DNA from: Phialocephala subalpina
Taxonomy: Eukaryota > Ascomycota > Leotiomycetes > Helotiales > Mollisiaceae
Reading direction: 5' to 3'
NCBI GenBank assembly: GCA_900073065.1
Contig: FJOG01000017.1
Location: 248,001 to 312,000 of the forward strand
DNA length: 64,000 nt
Of this stretch, positions 26,691 to 37,858 are shown in pieces (within the stretch, counting starts at the first letter, position 1; the number at the start of each line of letters is the position of its first letter). The position numbers and the translations under genes were made by a program. Under the pieces are notes generated by a model. It did no database searches, had not been told where the DNA came from, and worked only from the letters and a program-made list of their open reading frames with translations.

Positions 26691-26878
26691 GCCCAAAACA
26701 ATACAACTCTCTTACTACCTTCCCTCCCTCGTGCCACCTTATATTCTTGTCCTCCCCCTATGAAAAGAAGCCAAAAGGGGGAGAGGAAGGGAAGAAAGCT
26801 TCTTTTCGTAGGGGAGGACAAGAATATAAGGTGGTACGAGGGAGGGAAGGTAGTAAGAGAGTTGTGTTGTTTTTGGCA
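26691..26878. repeat. Long near-perfect inverted repeat (hairpin)
   Basis: The left arm, about 26691-26771, and the right arm, about 26798-26878, are reverse complements over roughly 80 bp with only about five mismatches. They are separated by a purine-rich loop of about 26 nt. The shared core reads CTCTCTTACTACCTTCCCTC, and further in TTATATTCTTGTCCTCCCC. It lies about 230 bp beyond the stop codon of MED16, so it could sit in that gene's 3' UTR. It could be a MITE-like element or a source of hairpin RNA. Confidence 0.9.
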
Positions 26879-27111
26879 GGAAGGGGAGAGATGGGAAGGA
26901 GTGCTGTGGTTGTGAGGGAGGAGGGGTGCTGAGATGAGTAGGAACCACCCACTCACCCAGCTGCACCGGCTACCTCGATACAGCCTTACCAACCCTCGCC
27001 TTCAATACAAATGAATGAAGTTCAAAGAAAATGCAATAAAAATCATCGACGTTGTGTCCAGGCAAGATGAATACATATCTGCTTCCTCCACGTAACACCA
27101 AAACCAATAGA

Positions 27112-30100
27112 TCAAGCGACTGTATGCCCAGGAGGTAGAGTATCCCAGTACCCACTACAAAAGCATCGTCGTTGCTGCATCGACAGCCATTGCAGAGACT
27201 GCCTCGAAAACGTCGAGTCCTCCATGACCGCCGCGCACCTCGCGCATCTCCTCCATCTCGCTCCGTGTCGACTTTGAGCGTTCCCATTCGCCCCAATTGT
27301 CCCAGCTTCAGGGCTTCCATTCAGATCTCCTTCCCCATTACCATTCTGCAACTCATGGGAAGAAGAGTCACGCTTGGGAGGATTCGTCAACCAAGTCTTC
27401 CGGAAACAATCCATGGTTTTGCCTAGATTCTTCCGCTTTCGTACAGTTGCTGGATCCTCATCGACTTCCAGCATGGTGAAATCCGCGAAGAATAATTGGG
27501 TGGGGTCGATTTCCTCTTCTACGGCTGCAAGCAGGCCTTCCTTTCGGAATAGTTCGACGATCACGCTCTTGAAGACATCGGGGAAAGATCCACCAAAGAG
27601 CATTTTGATTTCCAGGTTATTGCGAGCTTTCTCGTTTGTTAGCCCGGAGAGAGCTGGCTGATTAGAGGATGATGAAGGTGAAGGAATAGAGTAGGCCGTC
27701 TTAATCAGAGAGCTTAGACTCGAGAGAAGAGTTTCGATAGTTTTGACGCGAACGATGGTATTTGATGTCAGGGTGGCAATGTGCGTATATGCTTGCCTAA
27801 GAGCAGGGGTTAGATTCCCGTGTGGGTGAGGGCTTTGGCCAGGGTTTTGGGCGTTATTCGCTGATGCATTAGGAGGGGTGTGCATTATAGCGCGACGAGC
27901 GATGTAGTCGAGGTGTTGAAGACGTCTGCAGATGGCGGTTAAGAAACCGCGGACCGACGAAGAGAGTAGCATGTGCAAGGCGACGGTATTAGTAGAATGT
28001 AGGTGGGCCAGGAGATCAGGGAGAGACAGCTTGCTGGCATCGGTAAGGTCGACGATTGGGGGCACAGTGCTTCGAAGACTTGTAAGTGTGTCGATGAGCC
28101 AAGCCATTAGGTCAAGAATCCAGCGAACCGATCCTGTGAGCGAATTGATTACTTCTGGGGAGATGTCAATCGTAGCATTGAATTATGTATTAGGCGAACA
28201 TACCTGGATCTTCAAGTGGCGAAAGCTTGTCTGGGGTATTAGGCGGGGCAGGCAGATTCAGATTTGCAGCCATTGTTACGCAGACAACAATGTTGCGTAG
28301 TTGGAGGACGAGCCATGAGAATTTGCCTGAGAATGTACGGGGATTGAACTCTCCCTTGAATCCGAGAGACTGCTGAATGCACAAACATAGCTGAATCGTT
28401 GTATTTCGAACCAGCATATCGTGATGGGCTTCTTCTGAGTAGTCCGTTTGTAGTTTGAAGATGCGAGCAATGTCGGAGAGCAAGTCGTAAATGAATTCTG
28501 TTTCGGTTAGTCCATTTCTGTGGGAGAGTGGTCATACACTAACGAGGCGTTGCATGCTTCTTCGCTGTACCTAAGATATCATCGTAGTTCAGTTGTCTCA
28601 TGACAGCGGTTGCGCAAGAAAGAGATAAAGCAGCAACTGTGGCACCATACATAGCTTCACATGGTTAGTATAAGATGTTTTGGAGAGCAAGGAGACGTAC
28701 GATCAGCCATACTCGTACCAAGATCACCTAAACGGTAATCCATTTGCTGCCACTGCACCTTCCCGTCGTTCTTCAATTGCACAAGAGAGCAAGAACTCGG
28801 GGAAAATGCAACTTGAAGGCCTGCGAAAATCAGTCACGGCCACGAATTGCGAAGGAGAGAACCCACAAGGCTCGTCTTCAGGATAAGTGAAACCAATCTG
28901 GGCAAGATGCCAAACACGCTCCAGGTTTCCATCATTGAAAGTTTCTGACATATCCATACGATCACGATACTCGACGGATCCGTCGCTGTATGCAAAGAAG
29001 AGCACTTTGCCATGGTTCATAGGCTCCATCCCAATCGCTATTTTGTTCACCGTGAAGCTTTCTCGCTTCTTTAAAAACATGATTGGCTATTGAAACTTAG
29101 TAGAAACCTGGCAGAAAGGCAGGTCAAGACTCACTCCTGGCTGGGACCCAACACTGTTTCGTCTCGAGCTCAGCTGCTCGAACGCTGGGTGGATGCTCTG
29201 AAGTTTGTCGCGTACCTCCCATCTATCTATAGTCGTATACACTTCCTGATTATAGTGTGAAGGCGAGGTTGGTAGATGTGAGCGGAAAGTCACGATAGTT
29301 GGAGGAGCCAGTTTACCACTAGCATCGCCACATGGAGGCAAGAACTCCAGGCGTGATAGTTGAGTCATAGAAGATTCCATATGTGAGGCATTTAGTGGCG
29401 TGCTAGGACCGTCATGAAGCCAGCTGGTTACGGCCATGTGTCTGGTTTTGATGTGAGGCTGGACTGGTAACATTGCAGGGTTCGCCTTGTCCACCTTGGG
29501 TTGGTTCCAGTCAATTAGAGCGCGGACAGTGTATAATTGTTTTGATGTAGTAGCAAAAGCGATAAGTAGAGTACCAGCTATGAACATTGTGAGCATCCAT
29601 TACCCAAGTTGAGCCTTGGAGCTTACTCTTATCAGGGCAGATTGAAGCATGAGTAATAAGATCATCTGAAGACACAATGCTTTCTAGCTCATTATGAACT
29701 TCATACCATTTGTTGTTGGGTTGAGAGAACAGGAGTCTCAAGACACCGTTGGTGGTAAGACAAATGAAAGCGGACTTGTTGTGATTCGGATGGGACGGCC
29801 CCAGAGTGGGGGCTTGGGATGCTTCGTAACGATACTCAGGCTCGTCTTTGGCGCTATTTTTGACAGCTGGACCATTCAAGAGAGTCTGAATACCGGTCAG
29901 CTGGAAGAAAAGAGCAACGAGGCTGTGAGACTTACAGGCCTATTTGGAGGGAATGTTGCCATGTTCAGCCAAAAACTGCCGACAACGGCTGTGTCTCGAA
30001 TCAGAATACCTCTTTTAGACAATCCAGGAGGCTTTCAATGGCTGAATGTAATTTTCTGGGAGGCGCAACGAGTGAAACTCGCGAGAAGAAAAATACGAGG

Positions 30101-30729
30101 AAATATGGCTCAGGAGAAGTCGACTTACCATGTAGGTCATCCGACGGATCACCTCCCACTCGGCTGAGAGTGGGCTTGTTCAGAGACGAAAAGACTGAAA
30201 GAATAGTAACACGTCCAGCGGCATCAACAGCTGCCAGATCACTACCAGTGGGGCTCCATGAAAGATGTTTCAAGGGGCCACCTTCCATTGCTGTCGAGAA
30301 GCTTGGTGTAACTGTGGGCTCACTAAGAGCCCAGGAGCCATTTTCTGGATCACAGCGGAGGTTCCGCAGCTCTAGCGCGGTTCCATTCGGAGTGATAGAT
30401 GCTATACTGCCCCATTTGGACCATGCTATCCCTCTATGTAAAGTCAGTACTGCATTGACATTATTCCGGGATTGAGACTCAGTACTGGCAGCAGTTCGTT
30501 CCTCGTAGTTCATCTAGTCGTTGATAGATCTCCTTTGAAGGGGGCCTGGACGGGTGTAGAGATAGTCCACCTCCATCGCCAAAGACTAGAAAACGGGGGG
30601 TCAGCCATGTTTCTTCAAAAGGATGTTTCGGAAGAACGTCTGAAGAGAAATCATGAGATACTCCAAGATAGTAAAGGAATTATCCCCAATTTACATACGA
30701 TCATCCATGTCATCCATCATCAATGGCAT
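27112..30729 (-). CDS. med16: Mediator of RNA polymerase II transcription subunit 16 (Sin4)
   Basis: This is a Mediator tail-module subunit that links sequence-specific activators and repressors to RNA polymerase II. Eleven exons join in phase: 30729-30699, 30585-30486, 30433-30129, 29988-29936, 29885-29627, 29577-29135, 29086-28867, 28820-28701, 28654-28544, 28497-28204 and 28133-27112, giving about 985 residues, usual for fungi. The N-terminus has the conserved start DDLFGDGGGLSL, then CCQGIAWSKWGSIASITPNG and WD40-like propeller blocks (LKHLSWSPTGSDLAAVDAAG). The C-terminus has the diagnostic Cys-rich block RWRRCARCAAVMED...QQRRCFCSGYWDTL. Its 5' end faces the sirtuin gene across 0.9 kb. 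Identification is strong. Exon 7/8 uses a 46-nt intron starting GTGGGT, the weakest donor in the model. Confidence 0.95.
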
Positions 30730-31633
30730 CTTTCATCAACCTCCCCCAGCCTGATTTGCGACCCCGACCCCGGTAGCGAGATGTAGCGAGATGTTGAAAC
30801 CGAGCTCTTACTTTAGATGTTGAAGTACAATACGAGTTCTAGGTCAATAAACACTATGGTTGCGTTCTTCGAGGTGCGACAGTGATTTTCTGAGTTGGGT
30901 TGAAAGGTTGTACGTCTGAGATCACCCAATGATAACAATGACATGGGTGCAGCGGGAAGCCTAACTATATCCTGCTTAGCCGACTCATTTCCAAGTGAAC
31001 CACATCGAGAATTCAAGATTTCCCCTGCGATCGACAAAGGTAAACAAGACCGCCAATGAAGTTTTTGTACTTTGAGGTCCGTAAATATGGACAAATCTAG
31101 AAGATTGGCCTAGAAACTTTAGAAAATGAGAAAGTTCTGGTATGTGCCTTGCAGCACTCACTCGACTTGGCTCAACGGGAATAGGCTTTTATTTCCTGTG
31201 CTTCTGTAGCCTCAAAATCAGCGTCTGTGAATCACTGAATCGCCACCCGACAAGGAGATTCAATTGGCCTTGTTGGGGAATGAAATGGGTTTCAAAAGCC
31301 GGTGGCGCGATTTTCATTGTTGGCATTGTGATTATAATGGATTCACTTCTCCTATTACCATCACGATGTCCTGCCACCTTATTATTGTGCCGTTGAAGAA
31401 GGTCAGTCCAGAGTCTTAGCGCGCTTCTTTGGCGACCCCATTCTGCAGGACGCCGCAACCTCAGATCTCCTCGAACAACGCATTCCCTTGCCAACCACCT
31501 CTTCTCCACGAATTGTGACTCGACCAAGCCACCAAGGAAAACGCCATGATCTGAGGAGTCGCGATTCTACAATTCCAGCACGATCCCCCCCGCCTCACAC
31601 GCCAAAGTTCCTCGACCGCCAGGTGCTACAGCC
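30730..31633. promoter_or_regulatory. Divergent intergenic region, MED16 / sirtuin
   Basis: These 904 bp lie between two start codons pointing away from each other and must contain both promoters and 5' leaders. No frame longer than about 110 codons and no domain was recognised. The last ~200 bp before the sirtuin ATG are C-rich, typical of a fungal leader. Confidence 0.6.
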
Positions 31634-33429
31634 ATGACACCAAGCAGTTCGCCCCTTTCCTCTCCCCTCTCCTCCGTCGCATCGAGGTCACCAACACCAC
31701 CGGGAGACTATCCATCGCCCCCATGCAGCAATGCCTCTGAAAGAGAAGTCCCCTCCAGTTCGCGCGATGCGCAAGAAGATGTGCCGGATCGCGAAGGACC
31801 GCCCCCAGCGAAGAGACAGAAGACCATGAAGGCTCGAGAATTGAAGACCGAATATCTCGACTTGCAAAGACTTATTGAGAGCGATGACGAAGAGCACCAC
31901 AAGACTCACGACGCGAAGCTTACGCGCTTGATGGAAGTTCTCCGTACAAAGCGCAAGATTGTGGTTATTGCTGGAGCTGGAATCTCTGTATCCGCAGGCA
32001 GTACGTGTTCTCATTCCCTCTTCAAGCACAAGCCTTACTAACGCCCGTGATAGTACCCGATTTCCGCTCTTCGAAGGGCCTGTTCGCGACGTTGCGCACC
32101 CAACATAACTTGAAGGCTTCCGGCAAGCACTTGTTCGACGCGTCTGTGTATCGAAATGATTCCTCTACAACATCGTTCCACGCCATGGTTCGAGAACTAT
32201 CCCATATGACACAAAAAGCGAAGCCTACTCCGTTCCATCACATGCTTGCGACCCTTGCTGAGGAAGGACGTTTATTACGATTGTATACTCAAAATGTCGA
32301 CGGCATTGATGCTTCCTTACAGCCACTTGCAACCAACGTCCCTCTCAATCCAAAAGGACCCTGGCCAAAGACAGTCCAGCTTCACGGAGGACTAGAGAAG
32401 ATGATATGCTCTAAGTGTAGTCATCTTTCAGACTTCAATGGTGCACTATTTGAGGGCCCAGAGGCTCCCCTTTGCCAAGAGTGTGAGACAATAGACGCGG
32501 TCAGACAAGCTGGTGGTTTACGAAGTCATGGAGTTGGACGCCTACGACCGAGAATGGTCTTATACAATGAGTTCAACCCCGACGAGGAAGCCATTGGAGC
32601 TGTGAGCCATGCCGACTTGAAGACTAGACCCGATGCAGTTATTGTTGTAGGAACGAGTCTCAAGGTGCCTGGCATTCGACGACTAGCAAAGGAGATGTGT
32701 TCTGTTGCTCGAGGCAAGCGGGGCGGCTTTACGGCATGGATCAACTACGATTCTGAGCCTGTGGGCCCAGAATTCAAGGATTGTTGGGATATGGTGGTCC
32801 GAGGCGAGTGTGACCAGGTCGCTAATTTGGTCGGTCTTCCGAAGTGGGATGAGAAGGACTTGGGTCCATACGAAGTCATGAAGGGCGAAGAGGCTGAGAG
32901 AAAGGGTAGCCGTCCTGAAGTTGTGGTAAAGTCAGATCCGATCACCATTTTCCAACCACAAGGAATGCCTACTCCAACGGATAGCCCACGACAACAAAGT
33001 CCAGTGGTGCAAGGTCCTACCAAGCTGAAGCAAGCCTCACTGAACTTCGTCTCGGGTCTGGCTAGTCAAGCTGCTTCCGCAAAGGCAGTCGAGAAGAAGA
33101 AGCGGGGCAGGAAACCGCTGCCTTCGAAGCCAACCAAGCCTGGAAATGCCATCACAAATACCTTCGCCGCCTCTAAGACCTCAAAAGCTATCGAGAGCAA
33201 GCCTGCAACGTTCGAGTCCTTCACCGGAATGCCTGACCTATTCTCTTCACAACCTTTCCAGCCAACTTCGCCAATCCAAGCTGTCTCTCCCGAACTTATG
33301 AACAAATCAGACTGGTCATCTGTGAAGGCGCCTGAGACTCCCAAACCAGTGGTCGAAGTCCCAGTGTATCGACAAGCCACGATATCACCAAAGTCAGTAC
33401 CCTCAGGAATGGCATATCTGCTATCTTAG
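31634..33429 (+). CDS. hst4: NAD-dependent histone deacetylase, Hst3/Hst4-type sirtuin
   Basis: This is a class I sirtuin. Hst3/Hst4 enzymes deacetylate H3K56 and protect genome stability, and the Aspergillus relative HstD also controls secondary metabolism. Two exons, 31634-32000 and 32054-33429, give 580 residues. Motifs are GAGISVSAGIPDFRSSKGLF (NAD pocket, split by the intron), TQNVDGID, catalytic His233 in LHGGLEKM, a zinc site CSKC...CQEC, LYNEFNPDEEAIG and VVGTSLKVPGIRRLAKEM. A Ser/Pro-rich, acidic N-terminus (about 1-110) and a long disordered C-terminus from about 400 carry basic patches (KKKRGRKPLPSKPTK) that may be nuclear targeting signals. An intron near the end (GTCAGT at about 33391) could replace the last residues. 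The Hst4 name is by resemblance only. Confidence 0.92.
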
Positions 33430-33613
33430 ATTCTTGGGTTCACTTCAGGTTCTGCCCTTCATTCACGATCAACGACATCCCGGATACGATCTTCTGCATC
33501 AATTTCTTTTCCGCTTACCTGACGAAAGCATTGGGTCGGCGTTCGGAGCATTTCATAGAGACATCACATCATATGTGGACTCTGTTTTTGAGAAGCATTC
33601 CTCACACCATAAA

Positions 33614-34113
33614 CATTGGCGTTTCATGTCGCATTAGGGAGGCGGTCTCTAATTTCAGCATTTGGGAATTGCTGGAACAGCCAGCGTTCTGTATTCCCGC
33701 ACTTTTTTCTCATTTGCATTGCATCAGTTTACATACCAAAGGACTGTTATGGGTTGTACTTTCTCTGCAAGTCTTGGTGGGGCTTGGAGATTTGAAAGGT
33801 TGAGCATTGAGAAGCTCGACCTACTTATTCTGTACATAGAGAGAGAATTCGATACCTTCTGTGCATTGGCGTTTCATGTCGCATTAGGGAGGCGGTCTCT
33901 AATTTCAGCATTTGGGAATTGCTGGAACAGCCAGCGTTCTGTATTCCCGCACTTTTTTCTCATTTGCATTGCATCAGTTTACATACCAAAGGACTGTTAT
34001 GGGTTGTACTTTCTCTGCAAGTCTTGGTGGGGCTTGGAGATTTGAAAGGTTGAGCATTGAGAAGCTCGACCTACTTATTCTGTACATAGAGAGAGAATTC
34101 GATACCTTCTGTG
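33614..34113. repeat. Perfect 250-bp tandem duplication
   Basis: Copy 1 (33614-33863) and copy 2 (33864-34113) are identical base for base as far as I can read, head to tail with no spacer. They lie between the sirtuin stop and the apq12 start, so they would fall in the sirtuin 3' UTR or the apq12 promoter. Each copy contains an open frame beginning MGIAGTASVLYSRTF that is probably incidental. Either a very recent duplication or an assembly artefact explains the absence of any mismatch. Confidence 0.95.
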
Positions 34114-34162
34114 CTACGGCGCGTCATAATCGCAGTCGCATCCCTCACTCACAACCATCGCC

Positions 34163-34702
34163 ATGGACATACTACAAGGTACCTACCTCCCCCTCGCCAT
34201 CCCCCTCCATCTCCCTCCAATGCCCTCTCAAACTAACAACCACCCAGACTATGCGCTCCAACTCCTCTCCCTCTACAACGCCTCAGAACCCTACACTCGC
34301 CCCATACGCTCCTCCCTCACCCACCTCCGCACCCACCTCTCACCCCTCATCCTCCCCTACCTCAACCAAGCCGCTGTTCTCGCCCAAGAATCCCCCGCTC
34401 TCATATCCGTCGGGATCCTCCTCCTCTTCCTTCTCATCTCCCTCCAAATCCTAGCATGGATGAAAAGGGTTATGATGTTTTGGTTTAGATTAGTGATGCG
34501 GCTTGTATTCTGGGGGGCTATAGGTATATTGGTGTCAGTTATAGCGCAGAGAGGGGTAGGAAAGACGGCTGAGGATGTGGTGAAGTGGGGAGGGGAGCTT
34601 AATACTGTGTGGTGGAGGGAGTATGAGAGGTGGGAGGGGTATTCGAAGGTTCAGCAGCAGAAGCAGGCTTTTGGTGGAGGTGCTGGGAATAGGTGGCGGT
34701 AG
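34163..34702 (+). CDS. apq12: Apq12-like nuclear envelope / nuclear pore assembly protein
   Basis: This is a small membrane protein. Apq12 in yeast sits in the nuclear envelope/ER, helps lipid homeostasis there and is needed for nuclear pore complex biogenesis and mRNA export. A 16-nt first exon (34163-34178, MDILQ plus one base) splices to 34248-34702, giving 156 residues, matching the family's small size. Two hydrophobic helices are visible: SVGILLLFLLISLQILAWM and FRLVMRLVFWGAIGILVSVIA, followed by an amphipathic/polar tail (VVKWGGELNTVWWREYERWE). Reading through instead of splicing gives a longer N-terminus of proline-rich sequence that looks non-coding. It is convergent with gpn3. Assignment rests on size, topology and the helix sequence. 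Confidence 0.8.
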   Translation: MDILQGTYLPLAIPLHLPPMPSQTNNHPDYALQLLSLYNASEPYTRPIRSSLTHLRTHLSPLILPYLNQAAVLAQESPALISVGILLLFLLISLQILAWMKRVMMFWFRLVMRLVFWGAIGILVSVIAQRGVGKTAEDVVKWGGELNTVWWREYERWEGYSKVQQQKQAFGGGAGNRWR

Positions 34703-35116
34703 ACGATAAGAGGATCCTACTCAGAGGGTCTCCACAAGAAGAAGTGGCTAGAAACGTCCTCAGGGCTCGCGAAGAGTGCATTGGATGCTGGCCTGGGCAT
34801 GGAAATAGAGGGACTATATGGGGAGGCTTGGGTCATTGCATTTGGGTTTGGGTTTGGCGTTTTCTAGCAAACGGTATACGGTTAGGAGGTCACCATGAAA
34901 AGGGCGTTCACAAGGGCCAAGGCATTCACAGGACATGGAACATTGGTTTTATATAACCTCGTGGTATCATAATGAAAGAACGCCTACGCTATGCTGACCG
35001 AACTCTACCCTTTTTCCCAACTCCGCCGATGCAAAAATTTTCCAATTCGTCAAAGTAATTCATGTTCCATTCCCATGGCAGCTCCCAACAGGCAGTCATG
35101 TCCCTGCCCGTCAAGA
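34703..35116. other. Gene-free gap between convergent apq12 and gpn3
   Basis: These 414 bp are the two 3' flanks. I see no coding frame worth reporting and no repeat. Confidence 0.6.
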
Positions 35117-36055
35117 TCACTCGTCACCATATTCCATTTCGACTTCGTCGTTGGGCTCCTTGGGTTCTTGTGCTTCGTGAAACTGGATAGCATCATCAAT
35201 ATAGCTCAATATCGCACCGACACTGTCTTCGTCCTGAACATCCAGCCTCAAGTAAGAAACCATGCTGAAGCTGTCAATTAAGCCAGCAACAGCCTTGTTC
35301 AATCTCTTGAAGCTGGCACCCTTCATCAAGGTTCCTGCATCTGATGTAGCCCCGCTTCCATCATCCTCAGCTTCCGTTGGATCATCGTCCAAGAGGGTAG
35401 TATCAGGATCTAAGAAACGCTTCAATTCCCTCTTCCCAATCTGCCCCTTGACCAAGTCCATCTTCGACAATATGTTGATGTGCGGGACCTCGAGCATGAT
35501 CATTGCGCTCATAGCAGAAAGCGTCCCAGCAAAAAACTTCGCTCTGTCGACAACGAAGGTAGCTTCCAGTAGATATGCAGCACAAAGATTGATATCCAAT
35601 GATCCCGTCCTCGTCAGATATTTTACCAGCGCAGGTAGTATCGGAATATGTGTATACAGCTCAATCTGGCCAGGCATATCGATTATAATAAGATATTCCT
35701 CTGTCAAAGGGTCTAGAGCTTCAGAGATGAAGTCCAGATTCTCCAGCAGAAACTCGAAGCAGTATATCAGTCCTCCATTAGGGCCTAACCCCATCTCTTC
35801 CATCACATCTTCGAGGGATATAAGGTCTTTGATATCGAGATCAGGTTCATGAACGAACTCTTCGGCAGCAGGATCGAGATTCACATAGAAGCAGGAACGG
35901 CGGTTGTTTCGGAGATGCGTGATGAGGGCCGAGCAGAAGGTAGTCTGATGTTGTCAATTTTTTGCATTCGCAAAGACGTGAAAGAGATAATCGCATGCAA
36001 AACTTACTTTCCCTGCTCCTGCTGGACCCATTACTAGGCACCCGAATTTGCTCAT
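35117..36055 (-). CDS. gpn3: GPN-loop GTPase 3
   Basis: This is a small GTPase needed, with GPN1/GPN2, for nuclear import and assembly of RNA polymerase II. Two exons, 36055-36008 and 35944-35117, give 291 residues, the usual GPN3 size. The P-loop is GPAGAGKTT (residues 10-18), Walker B-like IIIDMPGQIELYTH follows, and the family-defining Gly-Pro-Asn loop is G70-P-N-G-G in EEMGLGPNGGLIYC. ILSKMDLVK matches the G4 (NKxD-like) guanine-specificity segment. The C-terminus is acidic (EPNDEVEMEYGDE). GPN3 rather than GPN2 is chosen from DIKDLISLEDVMEEMGLGPN. It is divergent from SAM synthetase over 0.5 kb. Confidence 0.95.
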
Positions 36056-36552
36056 ATTGTCTTGAGCTTGCTGGAAGAACAACGAGTCTTCAAGTGTCCG
36101 CCAAAGGTGTGTTGATAGAGATTGATTAGTGACCGCAGGGTAACCTTAGTTTCAGCCTTTTCCTTTCAGCTGCTTCGAGAATTTCGGAAGGCTGCAGGAA
36201 CAAGGCCTCAAGGCTGAAGACTCGTGATCTTTGTCCCACGTGTGTCTCTGGCTGCAGCTGGTGGCAGGATTCGCTTTGCCGGAGTTGCTGACGTGCTGTG
36301 GTAACTTTTGGTTGGAGTGGGCGCTCGCAACAATCCCGAGCGGTGAGTGGTCGATGGCGTGCTTCGGGTTAGGCCAAGATACAATTTTGCGGTGCGGCAC
36401 CGAAACAAACCCCCCGCCAATTTTAAAGTCTCAACCCCATCTCTTTCTTTCAAAAGCATCTCTGTCCTTGTGTCTTTTTCTCTTCGTTTTCTTCCTCCAT
36501 CTCGTCTCTCATCGCTGCATAATACCCACGCTCACCTCCCCAGATTGCAACA
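36056..36552. promoter_or_regulatory. Divergent promoter gpn3 / SAM synthetase with CT-rich leader
   Basis: 497 bp separate the two start codons. About 36438-36520 is strongly pyrimidine-rich (runs of CTTT, TCTTC, CTCC) immediately before the SAM synthetase ATG. CT-rich tracts at this position are a well-known trait of highly expressed filamentous-fungal genes. Confidence 0.6.
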
Positions 36553-37858
36553 ATGGCCCAAACCAACGGTACTACCAACGGTACTACCAACGGTGTCAAG
36601 TCCCACCACAACCAGGGCACCTTCCTGTTCACCGTAAGTCTCCGATATCCTTTGTTGATGAGTGACTCAACTGATGGAAACCGTCAGTCCGAGTCTGTAG
36701 GAGAAGGACACCCAGACAAGATCGCTGATCAAGTCTCCGATGCCGTCCTCGATGCCTGCTTAGCAGTTGACCCTCTCTCCAAGGTTGCTTGCGAGACTGC
36801 CACCAAGACCGGAATGATTATGGTCTTCGGTGAAATCACCACCAAGCATCACCTCGACTACCAAAAGATCATCCGAAACGCTATCAAGGACATCGGATAC
36901 GATGACTCGAAGAAGGGTTTCGACTACAAGACTTGCAACATCTTGGTTGCAATTGAGGAGCAATCCCCTGATATCGCTCAAGGTCTGCACTACGAGAAGG
37001 CCCTCGAGCAATTAGGAGCTGGTGATCAGGGTATTATGTTCGGATATGCTACCGATGAGACCCCAGAGTTGTTCCCCTTGACTCTGCAATTGGCACACAA
37101 GCTTAACGCTGCTATGGCTGCTGCTCGTCGGGACGGAAGCTTGCCATGGCTCCGACCTGATACCAAGACTCAAGTCACTGTTGAGTACAAGCACGACAAT
37201 GGTGCCGTTATCCCAATCAGAGTCCACACTGTTGTTGTTTCTGCTCAACACAGCGAGGATATCACCACTGAGCAAATCCGAAAAGAAATTAAGGAGAAGA
37301 TCATCAAGAAGGTTATCCCCGCCAAGTACTTGAATGAGGAGACCGTCTACCACGTAAGTTACTTGCACTTCATGGAAAATCATAAACTAATTCCTATAGA
37401 TCCAACCCTCCGGACTCTTCGTCATCGGTGGTCCCCAAGGTGATGCCGGTCTTACTGGACGAAAGATCATTGTTGACACATACGGTGGATGGGGTGCTCA
37501 CGGTGGTGGTGCTTTCTCCGGCAAGGATTTCTCCAAGGTCGATCGATCTGCTGCATACGTCGCCCGATGGATTGCAAAGTCTTTGGTCAACGCCAAGCTC
37601 TGCAGACGTGCTCTCGTCCAACTCTCCTACGCCATCGGTGTTGCCGAGCCACTCTCCATCTTCGTCGACAGCTACGGCACCTCCGACAAAACATCTGATG
37701 AGCTCGTAGAGATCATCAACAAGAACTTCGATCTCCGACCAGGTGTCATCGTCAAGGAGCTTGATTTGGCCAAGCCAATCTACTTCCAAACCGCCAAGAA
37801 CGGACACTTCACCAACCAGAACTTCTCCTGGGAGAAGCCCAAGACGCTCAAATTCTAA
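36553..37858 (+). CDS. sasA: S-adenosylmethionine synthetase
   Basis: The enzyme makes S-adenosylmethionine from methionine and ATP in the cytosol and supplies methyl groups for all methyltransferases. Three exons, 36553-36633, 36688-37353 and 37400-37858, give 401 residues, close to the eukaryotic norm. Signatures seen are [20 protein letters not shown] (N-terminal ATP/methionine site), [15 protein letters not shown] and [19 protein letters not shown], both standard family motifs. The N-terminal 15 residues contain a short repeat (NGTTNGTTNG) from a duplicated 12-bp unit, which is outside the conserved fold. The start is fixed by the CT-rich leader and AACAATGGCC context. The symbol follows Aspergillus nidulans usage; function is certain. 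Confidence 0.98.

Noticed and set aside
30486..30585. Apparent one-base frameshift in MED16 exon 2 between GDGGGLSL and SKEIYQRLDELR
   Set aside because: On recounting, the G run at 30540-30544 is five long, which keeps one continuous frame through PSRPPSKEIYQ.
33434..33637. Extra C-terminal exon for the sirtuin (LGSLQVLPFIHDQRHPGYD)
   Set aside because: It would need a short intron ending at 33429 and shows no family similarity; treated as 3' UTR, with the alternative noted in the gene entry.
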